Source of the DNA: Rhodococcus jostii RHA1
GTDB taxonomy: Bacteria; Actinomycetota; Actinomycetes; Mycobacteriales; Mycobacteriaceae
NCBI RefSeq assembly: GCF_000014565.1
Contig: NC_008269.1
Location: forward strand, 124,001-188,000
DNA: 64,000 nucleotides
Direction of reading: 5' to 3'
Position 1 is the first letter of the stretch, and every line of letters starts with the position of its first letter. A program made the position numbers and the translations under genes. Shown here in pieces: positions 9,366 to 20,673 of the stretch. Below the pieces are notes generated by a model. It saw nothing but the letters and a program-made list of their open reading frames with translations. It had not been told where the DNA came from and searched no databases.

Positions 9366-10005
9366 AGGGTGCTGCGGCAGGAAGCTTCGTCTGAAATGCG
9401 GCCTGACCGCCACCGAACGCAGCCACGGCAACCGCAGACCGGACCTCGCGCACTGGTCCGCGCCACCCGACGCGGGGTCAGTGGCCGCGTTCGCATTGAC
9501 CCGATTTTCTCCCCACCGCGATCACTCGGATATTCCTGTGGCACACCACCGTCTAACAAAGTCCTACTGGGAAGGCACGCCGGGTCCCGCATGTGGTCGG
9601 CTACATCCCGAACCGGCCTGCCGGCAAACTAGTGGAATTGGATCGCTTCCACGACATCGCCGAACTGTTCTTCGACATCGTCGAAGGTGAAGAACAGGCC
9701 TGGATTTCCGAGCCCTGGACAACCTCCCTCGCTTCCGATGCGCATTACCTACTCGCCGTGGACAAGGGCGGTCCCCCATCGTCGACTCGTGGTCACGTCC
9801 GTCCGCGACGGCCGGCAGCTCGACTATCGTGTGGTCGCCTTCGGGGACAATCCCCAGAATCTTCCGGAGCGGACCGGTTCGGCATCGGTCCGACACCCGG
9901 CAGAGGCCGCGGCGATCCTCGTCGACCCGCCGCTCCCAACGCACGGTCGGGACGACGCCGCGTGAGCCACGGAGATGCACCGTGACCCACGCGCCCACAC
10001 TTCGG
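9366..10005. other. Decayed coding sequence, unidentified
   Basis: Two plus-strand frames each carry a protein-like piece: one around 9600-9770 (LVELDRFHDIAELFFDIVEG) and another around 9790-9965 (VVTSVRDGRQLDYRVVAFGD). They would join across a frameshift near 9775 into one small protein, so this looks like a broken gene. I do not recognise the family. No intact gene is supported here. Confidence 0.35.
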
Positions 10006-11652
10006 TCAGTTCGTCTCGAAGGCGGCGTAGCCGTTGGCCTTGATCTTGTCCCACCGCGCGAAGTACTGGGGAACACCGCCCGAGTAGTTGAGCATCTGCG
10101 CAGGCTTACCGGGCACATTCGCGCCCCAGTACCACGAGCGGGCTTTCGTGAACATCGAGTTGACGAACAGTTCGTCGACGTGTGCACGCCACTGCTTCTC
10201 CGATTCTTCGGTGTTCTCGAATCGTGTAATGCCGTTGTCGCGCAGGTGCTGGAGGAACTCGACGACGATCTCACCTTGGTACTCGGCGGAGGTCGGGCCG
10301 TTGCAGAAGCCGGATGGACTCTGGGGGCCGTAGAGGAACATCATGTTCGGGAACCCGCGGGTGGACAGGCCCATGCAGGTGTCGACGCCGGACTTCCACT
10401 TGTCCTGGATACTCAATCCGTCGACGCCGGTGATGTCGATGGCCATGATGCCGCCGCTGTTGTTGTCGAAGCCCGTGGCCAGTACGAGCAGGTCGCATTC
10501 GATGACGCCGTCGTCGGTCTCGATCCCGTGGGGCAGCACCCGGCGGATCGGGGTCAGGTTGGAGTCGATTACCTCGACGTTGCTCTGGTTGATGACGTCG
10601 AAGTAGTCCTGCTCGAGGGAGGGGCGCTTGACGCCGTAGGGGTGCGGCGGTGTCTCGGGCGCCACGATCGCGGCCTTCTTCGGATCGGTGACCCGCTCGA
10701 GGACCTTGTTGCGCCAGAAGTCGTAGAACGTGCGGTTGGCGTCCTCGTCGACGAGGATGTCCTGGAAGTTTCCGAGCCACATCTCGAAACCACCCTCCGC
10801 CCACATCTTCTCGTAGATCGCGTCGCGTTCCTCCATGCTCAGGTCGGCGGCGTTCTGCGGCAGAAAGTCGAAGTCGAATCCAGCAAAGGCCTTGTAACGT
10901 GCCTCGAACCGCTCGGGCAGTCCCTTCCGGAACTGTTCGTTGTCGTCGTGCGTGAGTGCACGTTGTTGCATAGGAATCGCCAGGTTCGGGGTGCGTTGGA
11001 ACACCGTGACGTGTTCGGCGACGTGACCGGCTTCCTGGACGACCTGCACGCCGCTGGACCCGGTGCCCATGACGACGACCTTGCGGCCCGTCATGTCGAC
11101 GCCCTCCTGCGGCCAGCGAGCGGTGTGGTAGCAGTCGCCGGCGAACAAGTCGAGCCCCTCGAGGTTCGGATACAGCGGCTTGGCACCGAATCCGGTCGCG
11201 ACGATCACCTGACGCGCATTCTGCACCTTGCCGTCCGCGGACCGCGCGGTCCACTGCCGGGTCTCCTCGTCCCATGTGCAGGACTCGGCGAAGGTGTCGA
11301 ACACGACGTCGCGGGTGAGATCCAGTTGTGAGTCGACATATTCGAAGTAATTTCGGACTCCGTCGTGCCCTGGATACAGTTCAGCGAAGTCGTACTTCTT
11401 CCACAGGTCTTTGTGCGAGAACTGGTAGATCTGCCCTGTGCTGTCGGTGCGCGCGCCGGGATAGCAGTTCCACCACCAGATTCCGCCGAGTCCGCCAGCG
11501 GCGTCCCAGACCTTGGCGGTGAAGCCGAGGTCGCGAATCCGGTCCAGCGCATACAGGCCGGAGAAGCCTCCACCGATGATCAGGACGTCGAGCACGTCGT
11601 TGTTCGAGTGTTTGCCGGTGCGGGTGGCCGTGTCGGCCTGGGATGCCGTCAT
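10006..11652 (-). CDS. Baeyer-Villiger monooxygenase, cyclohexanone-monooxygenase type, 548 aa
   Basis: Class B flavoprotein monooxygenase that uses FAD, NADPH and O2 to insert oxygen next to a carbonyl, turning ketones into esters or lactones. ATG 11652 is chosen over the upstream start at 11700 because GAGGAGG lies about 8 bases before it. An FAD Rossmann motif GGGFSG lies near residue 27, the BVMO fingerprint FAGDCYHTARWP (FxGxxxHxxxW) near 180, and the second Rossmann motif GTGSSGVQ near 205. WNCYPGARTDS and the C-terminal WYWGANVPGK motif are also typical of cyclohexanone-type enzymes. It lies downstream of an acyl-CoA dehydrogenase and a GAF-Fis regulator on the same strand. The substrate is probably a cyclic or substituted ketone and cannot be fixed from sequence. 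Confidence 0.92.
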   Translation of the reverse strand: MTASQADTATRTGKHSNNDVLDVLIIGGGFSGLYALDRIRDLGFTAKVWDAAGGLGGIWWWNCYPGARTDSTGQIYQFSHKDLWKKYDFAELYPGHDGVRNYFEYVDSQLDLTRDVVFDTFAESCTWDEETRQWTARSADGKVQNARQVIVATGFGAKPLYPNLEGLDLFAGDCYHTARWPQEGVDMTGRKVVVMGTGSSGVQVVQEAGHVAEHVTVFQRTPNLAIPMQQRALTHDDNEQFRKGLPERFEARYKAFAGFDFDFLPQNAADLSMEERDAIYEKMWAEGGFEMWLGNFQDILVDEDANRTFYDFWRNKVLERVTDPKKAAIVAPETPPHPYGVKRPSLEQDYFDVINQSNVEVIDSNLTPIRRVLPHGIETDDGVIECDLLVLATGFDNNSGGIMAIDITGVDGLSIQDKWKSGVDTCMGLSTRGFPNMMFLYGPQSPSGFCNGPTSAEYQGEIVVEFLQHLRDNGITRFENTEESEKQWRAHVDELFVNSMFTKARSWYWGANVPGKPAQMLNYSGGVPQYFARWDKIKANGYAAFETN

Positions 11653-11732
11653 GTCGTTCCTCCTCGAGATTTCCCGGGACGTGTATTCCCGCCCGGACAC
11701 TTAAGACGTTAGAAGCGATCGTGTGATGTGAA

Positions 11733-11757
11733 GTGTCCGAAATCGAATCACGGACAC
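11733..11757. promoter_or_regulatory. Inverted repeat upstream of the BVMO gene
   Basis: Perfect 7-bp arms GTGTCCG (11733-11739) and CGGACAC (11751-11757) separated by 11 bases, centred about 93 bases upstream of the BVMO start. The TGTCC/GGACA half-sites recall the 17-bp sites at the other regulator and BVMO loci of this window, but with a longer spacer. Candidate operator. Confidence 0.5.
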
Positions 11758-11803
11758 ACGCCAGGTTGCATCCACATATTCAGTGCCAGAACGTTATCCG
11801 GGT

Positions 11804-12949
11804 TCAGAATCCGAGATCGCGGCCGATCAGTTCCTTCATGATCTCGTTCGAACCCGCCCAGATCCTCGAGACGCGCGCATCCCGCCACGCCCGCGCCACC
11901 CGGTACTCATTCATGTAGCCATAGCCACCGTGCAGCTGCACGCAGTGGTCAATCACCCGGTTCTGCACGTCGGCGGTCCACCACTTCGCCTTCGCCGCAT
12001 CGACGGAGGTGAGCTCACCGGCCGCGTGCGCCGCGACGCACTGATCGACATACGCCTGCGTGACCTCGATCTGCGTCACCAGGTCGGCGATCAGGAACTT
12101 GTTGTGCTGGAAGGTTCCAATCGATTGGCCGAACGCCGTTCTCTCCCGGCAGTAGTCGACGGTCTCGACGAGGATCTGCGCAGCATGTGCGAGGTTGGAG
12201 ACGGCACATCCCAATCGTTCCTGGGGTAGGAACGACATCATGTGAATGAACCCGCGATCGAGCTCACCGATCACGTGGGCGTCGGTGACCCGCACGTTGT
12301 CGAGGAACAATTCTGCGGTGTCCGCTTCGTCCTGGCCGACCTTGTCGAGTTTACGGCCACGCTCGAATCCGGGCAGGGACGTCTCAACGCCGAAGAGAGT
12401 GATGCCCTTGGCCTTCTTCTCCGGCGAGGTCCGCGCCGCGATCACCACCAGATCCGCCGAATACCCATTGGTGATGAACGTCTTCGCACCCGACAGCAAC
12501 CAGCCGTCGCCGTCGCGAACGGCAGTGGTCTTGAGCGCAGCCAGGTCCGAACCTCCGGCGGGCTCGGTCATGCCGATTGCAGTGAGCACCTCACCCGAGC
12601 ACACTCCCGGCAGCCACCGAACCTTCTGCTCGTCGGTGGTCAGCTGCACCAGATATGGCGCCACGACGTCACAGTGGATACTGACACTCGACGCCAGAGC
12701 TGCGTTGACCTTGGCCAACTCCTCGATGAGCACCGCGTTGAAGCGGTAGTCGCCGGCGTCGCCACCTGTGTACTCGGCCGGGACTTCGAGACCGAGCAGA
12801 TCGTGTTTGCCGGCTTCGAGCCAGAAGTCCCGGGGCAGCGCTTTATCGGCGCGGATGTGCTCGGCGCGCGGTTCGAAATACCGCACCAGGAACTGACGGA
12901 CGGAGTCCCGGTAGGCCTCGTGGTCGTCGCCGTAGACTGTGCGTTTCAT
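11804..12949 (-). CDS. Acyl-CoA dehydrogenase, 381 aa
   Basis: FAD enzyme forming a 2,3-double bond in an acyl-CoA. Length and layout match the family: N-terminal helical domain (~1-120), middle beta domain with GMTEPAGGSDLAALKT (~130) and FITNGYSADLVVI (~165), C-terminal helical domain with FGQSIGTFQHNKFLIAD (~275) and QLHGGYGYMNEYRVARAWRD near the end. The GYGYMNE stretch is where many members place the catalytic glutamate. It stands between the BVMO (152 bases downstream) and the GAF-Fis regulator on the same strand, suggesting beta-oxidation of the acid released after Baeyer-Villiger cleavage. Chain-length preference is unknown. Confidence 0.92.
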   Translation of the reverse strand: MKRTVYGDDHEAYRDSVRQFLVRYFEPRAEHIRADKALPRDFWLEAGKHDLLGLEVPAEYTGGDAGDYRFNAVLIEELAKVNAALASSVSIHCDVVAPYLVQLTTDEQKVRWLPGVCSGEVLTAIGMTEPAGGSDLAALKTTAVRDGDGWLLSGAKTFITNGYSADLVVIAARTSPEKKAKGITLFGVETSLPGFERGRKLDKVGQDEADTAELFLDNVRVTDAHVIGELDRGFIHMMSFLPQERLGCAVSNLAHAAQILVETVDYCRERTAFGQSIGTFQHNKFLIADLVTQIEVTQAYVDQCVAAHAAGELTSVDAAKAKWWTADVQNRVIDHCVQLHGGYGYMNEYRVARAWRDARVSRIWAGSNEIMKELIGRDLGF

Positions 12950-13097
12950 CGTTGATCATCCCTTCGGGTCGGTCCGACGTCACCGCCTGATGAGGTGGCG
13001 CGAGGAGCCGGGTAACCGAGGGTCGCCCGTCCTGCGCCCATCGTGTCCGCTCCGAGCCGGACTGGGATGTCCCGATATGCGACAGGGGCTCCCGAGG

Positions 13098-14868
13098 TCA
13101 GGATCCGAAGCGTTCGTTCTCCAGACCGAGCGCGCGAATCTCGCGGTACAGCGTCGACCGCGCGACCCCGAGCCGATCTGCGGCGAGGGACTTGTTGCCG
13201 TCGGCTTCGTCGAGGGCACGCACGATCGTTTCCCGCTCGTTGCGTTCGAGGGAGGTGAGCTGTCGACCCGACCCGAGTGCGCGATAGTCGTCAGGGAGGT
13301 GCTCGAGTCTGATGTCGAACCCCATCGACCTCGAGACAGCCGTCGACAGCACGGCATCGAGCTCGCGGACGTTGCCCGGCCAGTGGTGGGCGATCAGCGC
13401 TCGATGCGCGGCCGGCTGCAGTTGCGGCGTGGGACGCTCTGGGAGCTGGGCGGTGAGGAGCTCCCGCGCGAGGTCGTCGAGGTCCTCGATCCGCTGCCGC
13501 AATGGCAGCACGGACACGCTCCGGCGCACGTGGGTGTCGAGCTGGTGGCCACCGACCGGTGCGGTCGCGGTCGCAGTCGCGACCAGCGGCGCGGCCATCT
13601 CGGCGGCGGCGTCCAGCGACCGCGTCGCCCGATACCTCGTCCACGTGCTCGACGATCCACGGGGCATTGTTCGACAGGCGTGCGCGCAGGTCCGCGACAG
13701 CGGTCGGAGTCAACGTGGAACCGTCGATCACGAAGACATCGCCACCGTGCCCCCACCGCTGCTGGATGTGCCGGGCGACATGCGACTTGCCGACCCCGGA
13801 CTCGCCGGTCACCAGGACCGGACCCACCGTGCCCGCGATCTCGCCGATGCGGCTTTGCAGCCGGTACGTGGCCAGACTACGGCCGACGATCCGCCCCACG
13901 GGCTCGACGGAAGGACCCCGATGCGACGCGGGAGCTACGGCCGTCCGAGGGCGGAAGTGCGCGGAGGAAGCCATCGGACGCAGTTCGAGGATCGCACTGA
14001 GCGAATCTCCCGATTCGCCTACCCGACGGGCATGAACCCGCACGTCGATGCCCTCAGCGAAGCGCAGTGGGCCCTCCCATCCCTGCCTGGTGCCCAGGTG
14101 GCTGCTGATCCAGTCCCAGATCATCATCTGGTCGGTCGAGTCCATCAGCCGCGACGCCGTCGGAGTCGCGATCACGGTGTCGCGGCTCATCGCCACCACC
14201 GCGGCGTTGCCGCGGCGCTTGCTGCGCATGTATTCGCGCAGCAGAGCCTGCTCGCTTCTCGCGGACTGAGCGAAGAGCCGCTCTTCGACGTCCCGGACAG
14301 CGGAGAGGATCAGCGGGGCCATCAGGTCGCTGACCTGGTCGATGTTGCACGTGATGTCGAGGATGCCCGTTACCATGCGTGAGACCGGGTCGACGATCGG
14401 CGAGCCGACGCACACTAGCGACTGCAGGGACTCGAGCATGTGCTCGTCGCCGCGCACCCGGAAGGCTTTGCGTTCCTCGAGCGCGGTGCCGATGCCGTTG
14501 GTACCCGCGTACTGTTCGGAGAACATGAAACCCGGCGCGACCTGGGCGCGGTCGAGACGCCCGAGCAGGGATCTCACCCCCGTGCGCCGGTCGACGATGG
14601 TGGCGTCCTGATCGGCCAACAGAATCGTCACCGGCACATCCGCGAGCTGCTCGGCCAACCGATCCACCACGGGGCGTGCAGCACGGACGAGCTTCGAGTC
14701 GGTGCGCGTGTCGTCGACGAACCGCAACCGAGAGCCGTCCGCCGCCGCCCCGATCGCACGGCACCGGCGCCACGACTGCTCGATCTCCGGCCGCAACCCC
14801 AATGGAGCACCCTCGTGCGCGTCGATGTCACGATCATCCACCAGCGCGCGGATCCAGTCGGTCACCAC
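13098..14868 (-). pseudogene. GAF-Fis (AcoR-like) transcriptional regulator, frameshifted
   Basis: Read with one frame change near 13620, this is a ~590-residue AcoR-type activator: GAF sensor (residues ~80-200, with EQYAGTNGIGTALEERKAF), AAA+-like domain with intact Walker A GESGVGKS (~360), HHWPGNVRELDAVL, and a C-terminal Fis-type helix-turn-helix (ETIVRALDEADGNKSLAADR). The reading frame breaks after HVDEVSGDAV and continues as SLDAAAEMAAPLV in the next frame. There is no GAFTGA loop, as usual for actinobacterial members, which act without sigma-54. It presumably controls the flanking BVMO, dehydrogenase and ligase genes. The frameshift may be genuine decay or a sequencing error; domain content on both sides is otherwise well preserved. 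Confidence 0.8.
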
Positions 14869-14937
14869 ACATCACCATCTCGGAACACATCGCAGCCAGT
14901 ACCCCCATTATGTAACCGAGGTCACATCAGCTGTGAG

Positions 14938-14954
14938 TGTCCCAGAACGCTACA
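14938..14954 (-). promoter_or_regulatory. Candidate GAF-Fis regulator site
   Basis: On the minus strand the 17 bases read TGTAGCGTTCTGGGACA. They match the sites at 16648-16664, 56158-56174 and 60498-60514 in the outer TGT and the TGGGACA half. This one lies about 70 bases upstream of the regulator gene's start (14868), matching the 64-base distance at the second regulator. Confidence 0.55.
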
Positions 14955-16530
14955 CCTCGACGCCCGCGCGCCACCGCTGCCGCATCCGCGCCTTGTCGAG
15001 CTTGCCCACCGACGTCTTGGGGACCTCGTCCACCCGCACGAACGTGTCCGGAAGCCAGAATTTCGGCAGGGTCGCCGCCAGATGCGCCCGCAGTCCGTCG
15101 TCGGAGACGTCGTCGGTCAGCCGGACCCAAGCGACGGGGCGTTCCTGCCACGTCTCGTGCGGCACCGCGATGACAGCGGCCTCGAGCACGGCCGGGTGCA
15201 GCAGCAGCGTGTTCTCCAACTCGACGGAGGAGATCCACTCCCCGCCGCTCTTGATGAGGTCCTTGACCCGATCGCGGATCTCGACCTGACCGTCGGGGTG
15301 GATCACCGCGACGTCGCCGGTCCGCAACCAACCGTCGTCGAACGCGTCGCCGGTACGGTCGTCGTCGAGGTACGTGCCGGTCACCCACGGTGAGCGAGCT
15401 TCGAGCTCACCGGTGGTGAACCCGTTCCACGGTAGACTTCGCCCGTCCTCGTCGACGATGCGCACCTGGAACAGCGGCAGGGGCCGCCCCTGGCTCGCCG
15501 GGACGTGACTGAAGGTCCCCATCGGCGAGGTCTCGGTCATACCCCACCCGTTGACGGTCGAGACTCCGTGCGCGGCCCACCAGTTCACCAGCCCCGACGG
15601 CGGTACCTGACCGCCCAGCCACAGGGTGTGCACGCTCCCGAGGTCGTAGCGGGCGGGCTCGGCGTCGAACCGCTCGCGCATGAGCGCGGCAACGGCCGGT
15701 GCACCGACGACCACGTCCGGGGTCTGCTCCGTCGTGATCCGCAGCAGCTCGGCCGGCGAGGGGTGCGGCCCGGGAAGGACGAGACGGGCGCCCTGCAGCA
15801 CCCCCGCGTGTGGAACACCCCAGCTGTGGACGTGGGACATCTGCGTGGCCAGCAGATACGAGCGTGACCCCTCGATCGCGACACCACCGGACGCACTGAT
15901 CGCCAGGGCATGCAGCACGGTGCTGCGGTGGCTGTACACCACTCCCTTGGGCAACCCGGTGGTACCGGAAGTGAAGCAGATCGACGCAGCGGTGGTCTCG
16001 TCGAACTCCGGAAACTCCTCGATCGGTTCGGCATCGTGCAGGAGCCGATCAAACGACCACCACGTCACCGTCGCAGACAGTGCGCGATCGATGCCGTCGA
16101 GAGTGCCGAAAACGACCACGTGCCGGATGCGCGGCAGGCGCGGGAGGACTTCGGTGAGCACCGGCAGCAGGTCGGCGTCGATCAGGACCACCTCGTCCTC
16201 GGCCTTGTCCATCGTATAGGCGATGTGGTCGGGCGACACCCGGTGGTTGACAGTGTGCAGGATCGCCCCGGACGCCGGAACGGCATAGTAGGCAACCAGG
16301 TGTCCGAAGGTGTTCCACGCCAGCGTCGCAACCCTCGTCCCGAACCCGATTCCCAGGTCGTCGAACGCACCGGCGAACCGGCGGGTGGCCGCGCCGAGAT
16401 CGCGGTAGGTGAACTCCCGGTCGCCGCGGCCGGCGTCGCATGAAACCCCGACCCGGTCGGCGAAGACGTTCTCGGCGTGCCACAGCAGCGAGCTGATCAG
16501 CAGTGGACGATCCATCATCGTGGCGAGCAT
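14950..16530 (-). CDS. Long/medium-chain fatty acyl-CoA ligase (AMP-forming), 526 aa
   Basis: Activates a carboxylic acid to its CoA thioester through an acyl-AMP. The frame is open far upstream, but ATG 16530 has GGAGGA about 8 bases before it and opens with a typical N-terminus (MLATMMDRPLLISSLLWHAE). Motifs: P-loop ICFTSGTTGLPKGVVYSHRS (~residues 185-205), NGWGMTETSPMG (~330), GWLRTGDVAVIHPDG (~410), KDLIKSGGEWISSVELEN (~430) and the C-terminal lysine region KTSVGKLDKARMR. Length is typical of the FadD subgroup. It is divergent from the SMP-30 lactonase gene; a lactonase plus ligase is what is needed to open a BVMO-derived lactone and send the hydroxy acid to beta-oxidation. Confidence 0.92.
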   Translation of the reverse strand: MLATMMDRPLLISSLLWHAENVFADRVGVSCDAGRGDREFTYRDLGAATRRFAGAFDDLGIGFGTRVATLAWNTFGHLVAYYAVPASGAILHTVNHRVSPDHIAYTMDKAEDEVVLIDADLLPVLTEVLPRLPRIRHVVVFGTLDGIDRALSATVTWWSFDRLLHDAEPIEEFPEFDETTAASICFTSGTTGLPKGVVYSHRSTVLHALAISASGGVAIEGSRSYLLATQMSHVHSWGVPHAGVLQGARLVLPGPHPSPAELLRITTEQTPDVVVGAPAVAALMRERFDAEPARYDLGSVHTLWLGGQVPPSGLVNWWAAHGVSTVNGWGMTETSPMGTFSHVPASQGRPLPLFQVRIVDEDGRSLPWNGFTTGELEARSPWVTGTYLDDDRTGDAFDDGWLRTGDVAVIHPDGQVEIRDRVKDLIKSGGEWISSVELENTLLLHPAVLEAAVIAVPHETWQERPVAWVRLTDDVSDDGLRAHLAATLPKFWLPDTFVRVDEVPKTSVGKLDKARMRQRWRAGVEV

Positions 16531-16639
16531 GGCGGTATTCCTCCGGATCCGGTGGGTGAGCGTGCGACCAGCGTCCATGCCGAACCGCCCTGCAGACCGT
16601 CCGAATTCGCGACAGCACCCGGATCCACACGCCGCTCTG

Positions 16640-16669
16640 CAACGCACTGTTGCGTTGTGGGACACCCAC
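16640..16669. promoter_or_regulatory. Overlapping operator-like palindromes in the ligase/lactonase divergent region
   Basis: A perfect 7-4-7 inverted repeat CAACGCA-CTGT-TGCGTTG spans 16640-16657. Overlapping it is the 17-mer TGTTGCGTTGTGGGACA (16648-16664), which matches 15 of 17 bases of the minus-strand site at 14938-14954. GTGGG-ACA-CCCAC (16657-16669) forms a third small palindrome. They sit between the divergent acyl-CoA ligase and lactonase genes and are the best operator candidates for this locus. Confidence 0.55.
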
Positions 16670-16779
16670 ACCACAGCGCACGTCGCGAGACTGGGCTCAC
16701 ACCACCCGTACGTGTCAATCGACCTTCGACGGATGGCACGGCACGTGGCACGAGCAGAACCCAGGAAAGAGGTACCGAC

Positions 16780-18656
<1,877 letters not shown>

Positions 18657-18676
18657 CATGTAGGCAAGGAACAATC

Positions 18677-19561
18677 ATGGAATACACCACCATCCGCCAC
18701 GAGATCGAGGACGGCATCCTCACTGTCGTGCTCGACCGTTCCGACCACCTCAACGCATTCACCGTCGAGATGGCCGACGAACTCGAGCACACCTTCGTGT
18801 CGGTGAACGATAACGACGAGGTCCGAGCGGTGATTGTCACCGGGGAGGGACGCGCGTTCTGCGCCGGCATGGACCTGTCGAGCGAAGGAAACGTGTTCGG
18901 TCTCGACGAGTCGAAGACGCCGTCCCTCGCCGACATGCACGATCTCGGCGACCCGGGGCTGCACCGAATCCGCGATACCGGTGGCCGTGTCACTCTTGCG
19001 ATCCACGCCTGCCGGAAACCGGTGATCGCCGCGATCAACGGTGCGGCCGTCGGGATCGGAGCGACCATGACGTTGGCGATGGACGCGCGCCTGTTGTCGA
19101 ACAGGGCGCGGTTCGGGCTGGTGTTCGGCAAACTCGGGATCGTGCCGGAAGCGTGCTCGACGTGGTTTCTGCCCCGGCTCGTCGGCATGCCCGCGGCACT
19201 CGATCTGGTGTACCGGGCCGACATCCTCGACGCCGACGCCGCACACGCAGTCGGGCTGGCGCAGGCCGTTTACGAACCCGATGCGCTGCTCGGTGCGGCA
19301 CGAGCGCTGGCGGACGCGTGGACACGCGACCGGTCGCCGGTGTCGGTGGCACTCATGCGCCAGATGATGCTGCGCAATTCCGCAGCGCCGCACCCGGTAG
19401 AAGCTCATCGCGTCGATTCCCTGGCCATGTTCTACACCAGCATCGCCGACGGGGCCGACGGCGTGCGCGCCTTCCTCGACAAGCGCCCACCCAGCTTCCG
19501 TGGAAAGGCATCCGAGATGCCGCCGTTCTACCGGGAATGGGTCGATGCCCCAGTCCCGTGA
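18677..19561 (+). CDS. Enoyl-CoA hydratase/isomerase (crotonase family), 294 aa
   Basis: Crotonase fold, expected to hydrate or isomerise an enoyl-CoA made by the acyl-CoA dehydrogenase of the locus. Oxyanion-hole motifs are RAFCAGMDLSS (~residue 60) and INGAAVGIGATMTLAMD (~120-135). The stretch GKLGIVPEACSTWFLPRLVG (~150-170) holds the usual second catalytic glutamate. The C-terminal ~50 residues are longer than in minimal hydratases and end in EMPPFYREWVDAPVP. Third gene of the lactonase run, with an AGGAA before the ATG. Nothing in frame follows for several hundred bases, so the operon probably ends here. Confidence 0.9.
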   Translation: MEYTTIRHEIEDGILTVVLDRSDHLNAFTVEMADELEHTFVSVNDNDEVRAVIVTGEGRAFCAGMDLSSEGNVFGLDESKTPSLADMHDLGDPGLHRIRDTGGRVTLAIHACRKPVIAAINGAAVGIGATMTLAMDARLLSNRARFGLVFGKLGIVPEACSTWFLPRLVGMPAALDLVYRADILDADAAHAVGLAQAVYEPDALLGAARALADAWTRDRSPVSVALMRQMMLRNSAAPHPVEAHRVDSLAMFYTSIADGADGVRAFLDKRPPSFRGKASEMPPFYREWVDAPVP

Positions 19562-20000
19562 ACACCCCACACTGGCCAGCCGGACGGTGGGGATGATGCG
19601 ATCGTGACGTTATGGGTGCACGCGGGCATCGCAGCATCGGAGGTCATCTGTTGCCACGGCGAAGCACCTCAGTGTGCTGACACTGCGCGGGCTCAAGACC
19701 CGATCCGGTTACGCCGATACGCGCCGACGAGCCGTACCGAATCGAAGCGCGCTGAGCGTGCCGCAGAAGCTCTGATCGAGGCGGCCCGTCGCGCGCACGC
19801 TCAGGCCGGAACACGCTCAGGCCGGAAACTGAACATGAGGCTCGATACTGGCGGCACTTGCAACGGCGCCCCCGTAAATCCAGGACGATATGTGCGTGCC
19901 CGGCTCCGGGTCGTGACATTTCCAGCCGCCTGCCGCCGCCACACCGAGGGCCCAGGTAGAAAAACCAGGTGTGGCGGAACGCTCGGATCAGGAGACCCCG
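19562..20000. other. Intergenic; contains a 16-bp tandem repeat
   Basis: About 440 bases without a supported gene. At 19797-19828 a 16-bp unit (ACGCTCAGGCCGGAA plus one variable base) is repeated twice in tandem. AGGAG at 19990-19994 is the ribosome binding site of the next, broken gene. Confidence 0.4.
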
Positions 20001-20650
20001 ATGCCACGACCATCATCATGGGTGAGGACGACGGCCTCCGCCCTCGGTGAGGAGCTGGCACGCATCGGTCTGACCGTCCCCACCGACCGACTCGAGGACC
20101 TGCTCACCGACCGAGTCGCCGCCGCCGTAGCCGAGCAGATGCACATCACCGAACGCACCGCCCGCCGGTACTTCGATCCTCACGCACTGCGCACCCTCGC
20201 CCGCGAACTGGCCCTGTGCATCAAGGAAGAGGCACCCGGCGCCGACCTGCTGACCCTGCCCCGCACCATCGCCATGCCCCTGCCCACCTCGGTGCGACGA
20301 TCGCCGCCCTCGCCGGCACCAACAACGGTCCCGACAAGCCGGCACCAGCGATGGCACTGTTCTCCACCCTCGATGTCCTGACCCGAGACCACGACGGCGA
20401 CCTCCCCACCGTCCGGCTGCCGAAACCGCTCCTCATGCGAACGGTCCGGCTCGTCGAGAACACCGCCGACCTCGTACACCGGGGCTGCACACTGCCACCA
20501 GACGTCGCCGAGGACGTCCGACCCGTTACCGTCTTCGTGGTCCCGTTCCGCGGGACTGCGGTCGCCATGTTCCGTATGACTTCTTGCCCCTGTCTCTCGA
20601 ATGATCCGGGGGTGGTGTCGCCGAACCTGGTGGCGTCGATGGACCGCTGA
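20001..20650 (+). pseudogene. Hypothetical protein with helix-turn-helix-like segment, frameshifted
   Basis: Starts at ATG 20001 with a good AGGAG. The first frame gives residues ~1-95, including MHITERTARRYFDPHALRTL, which resembles a helix-turn-helix. Near 20285 it leaves frame (TIAMPLPTSVRR) while the continuation, HLGATIAALAGTNNGPDKPA to FVVPFRGTAVAMFRM, sits in the next frame up to 20650. Reassembled, it would be a ~215-residue protein. I do not recognise the family. The 3' end borders the IS110 remnant, so the last residues may also be altered. Confidence 0.55.
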
Positions 20651-20673
20651 TAGGGATCCGATCAGCGTAGGAG

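Noticed and set aside
9829..11331. 500-codon plus-strand frame opposite the first BVMO
   Set aside because: Shadow of a well-supported minus-strand enzyme; no ribosome binding site or protein-like content.
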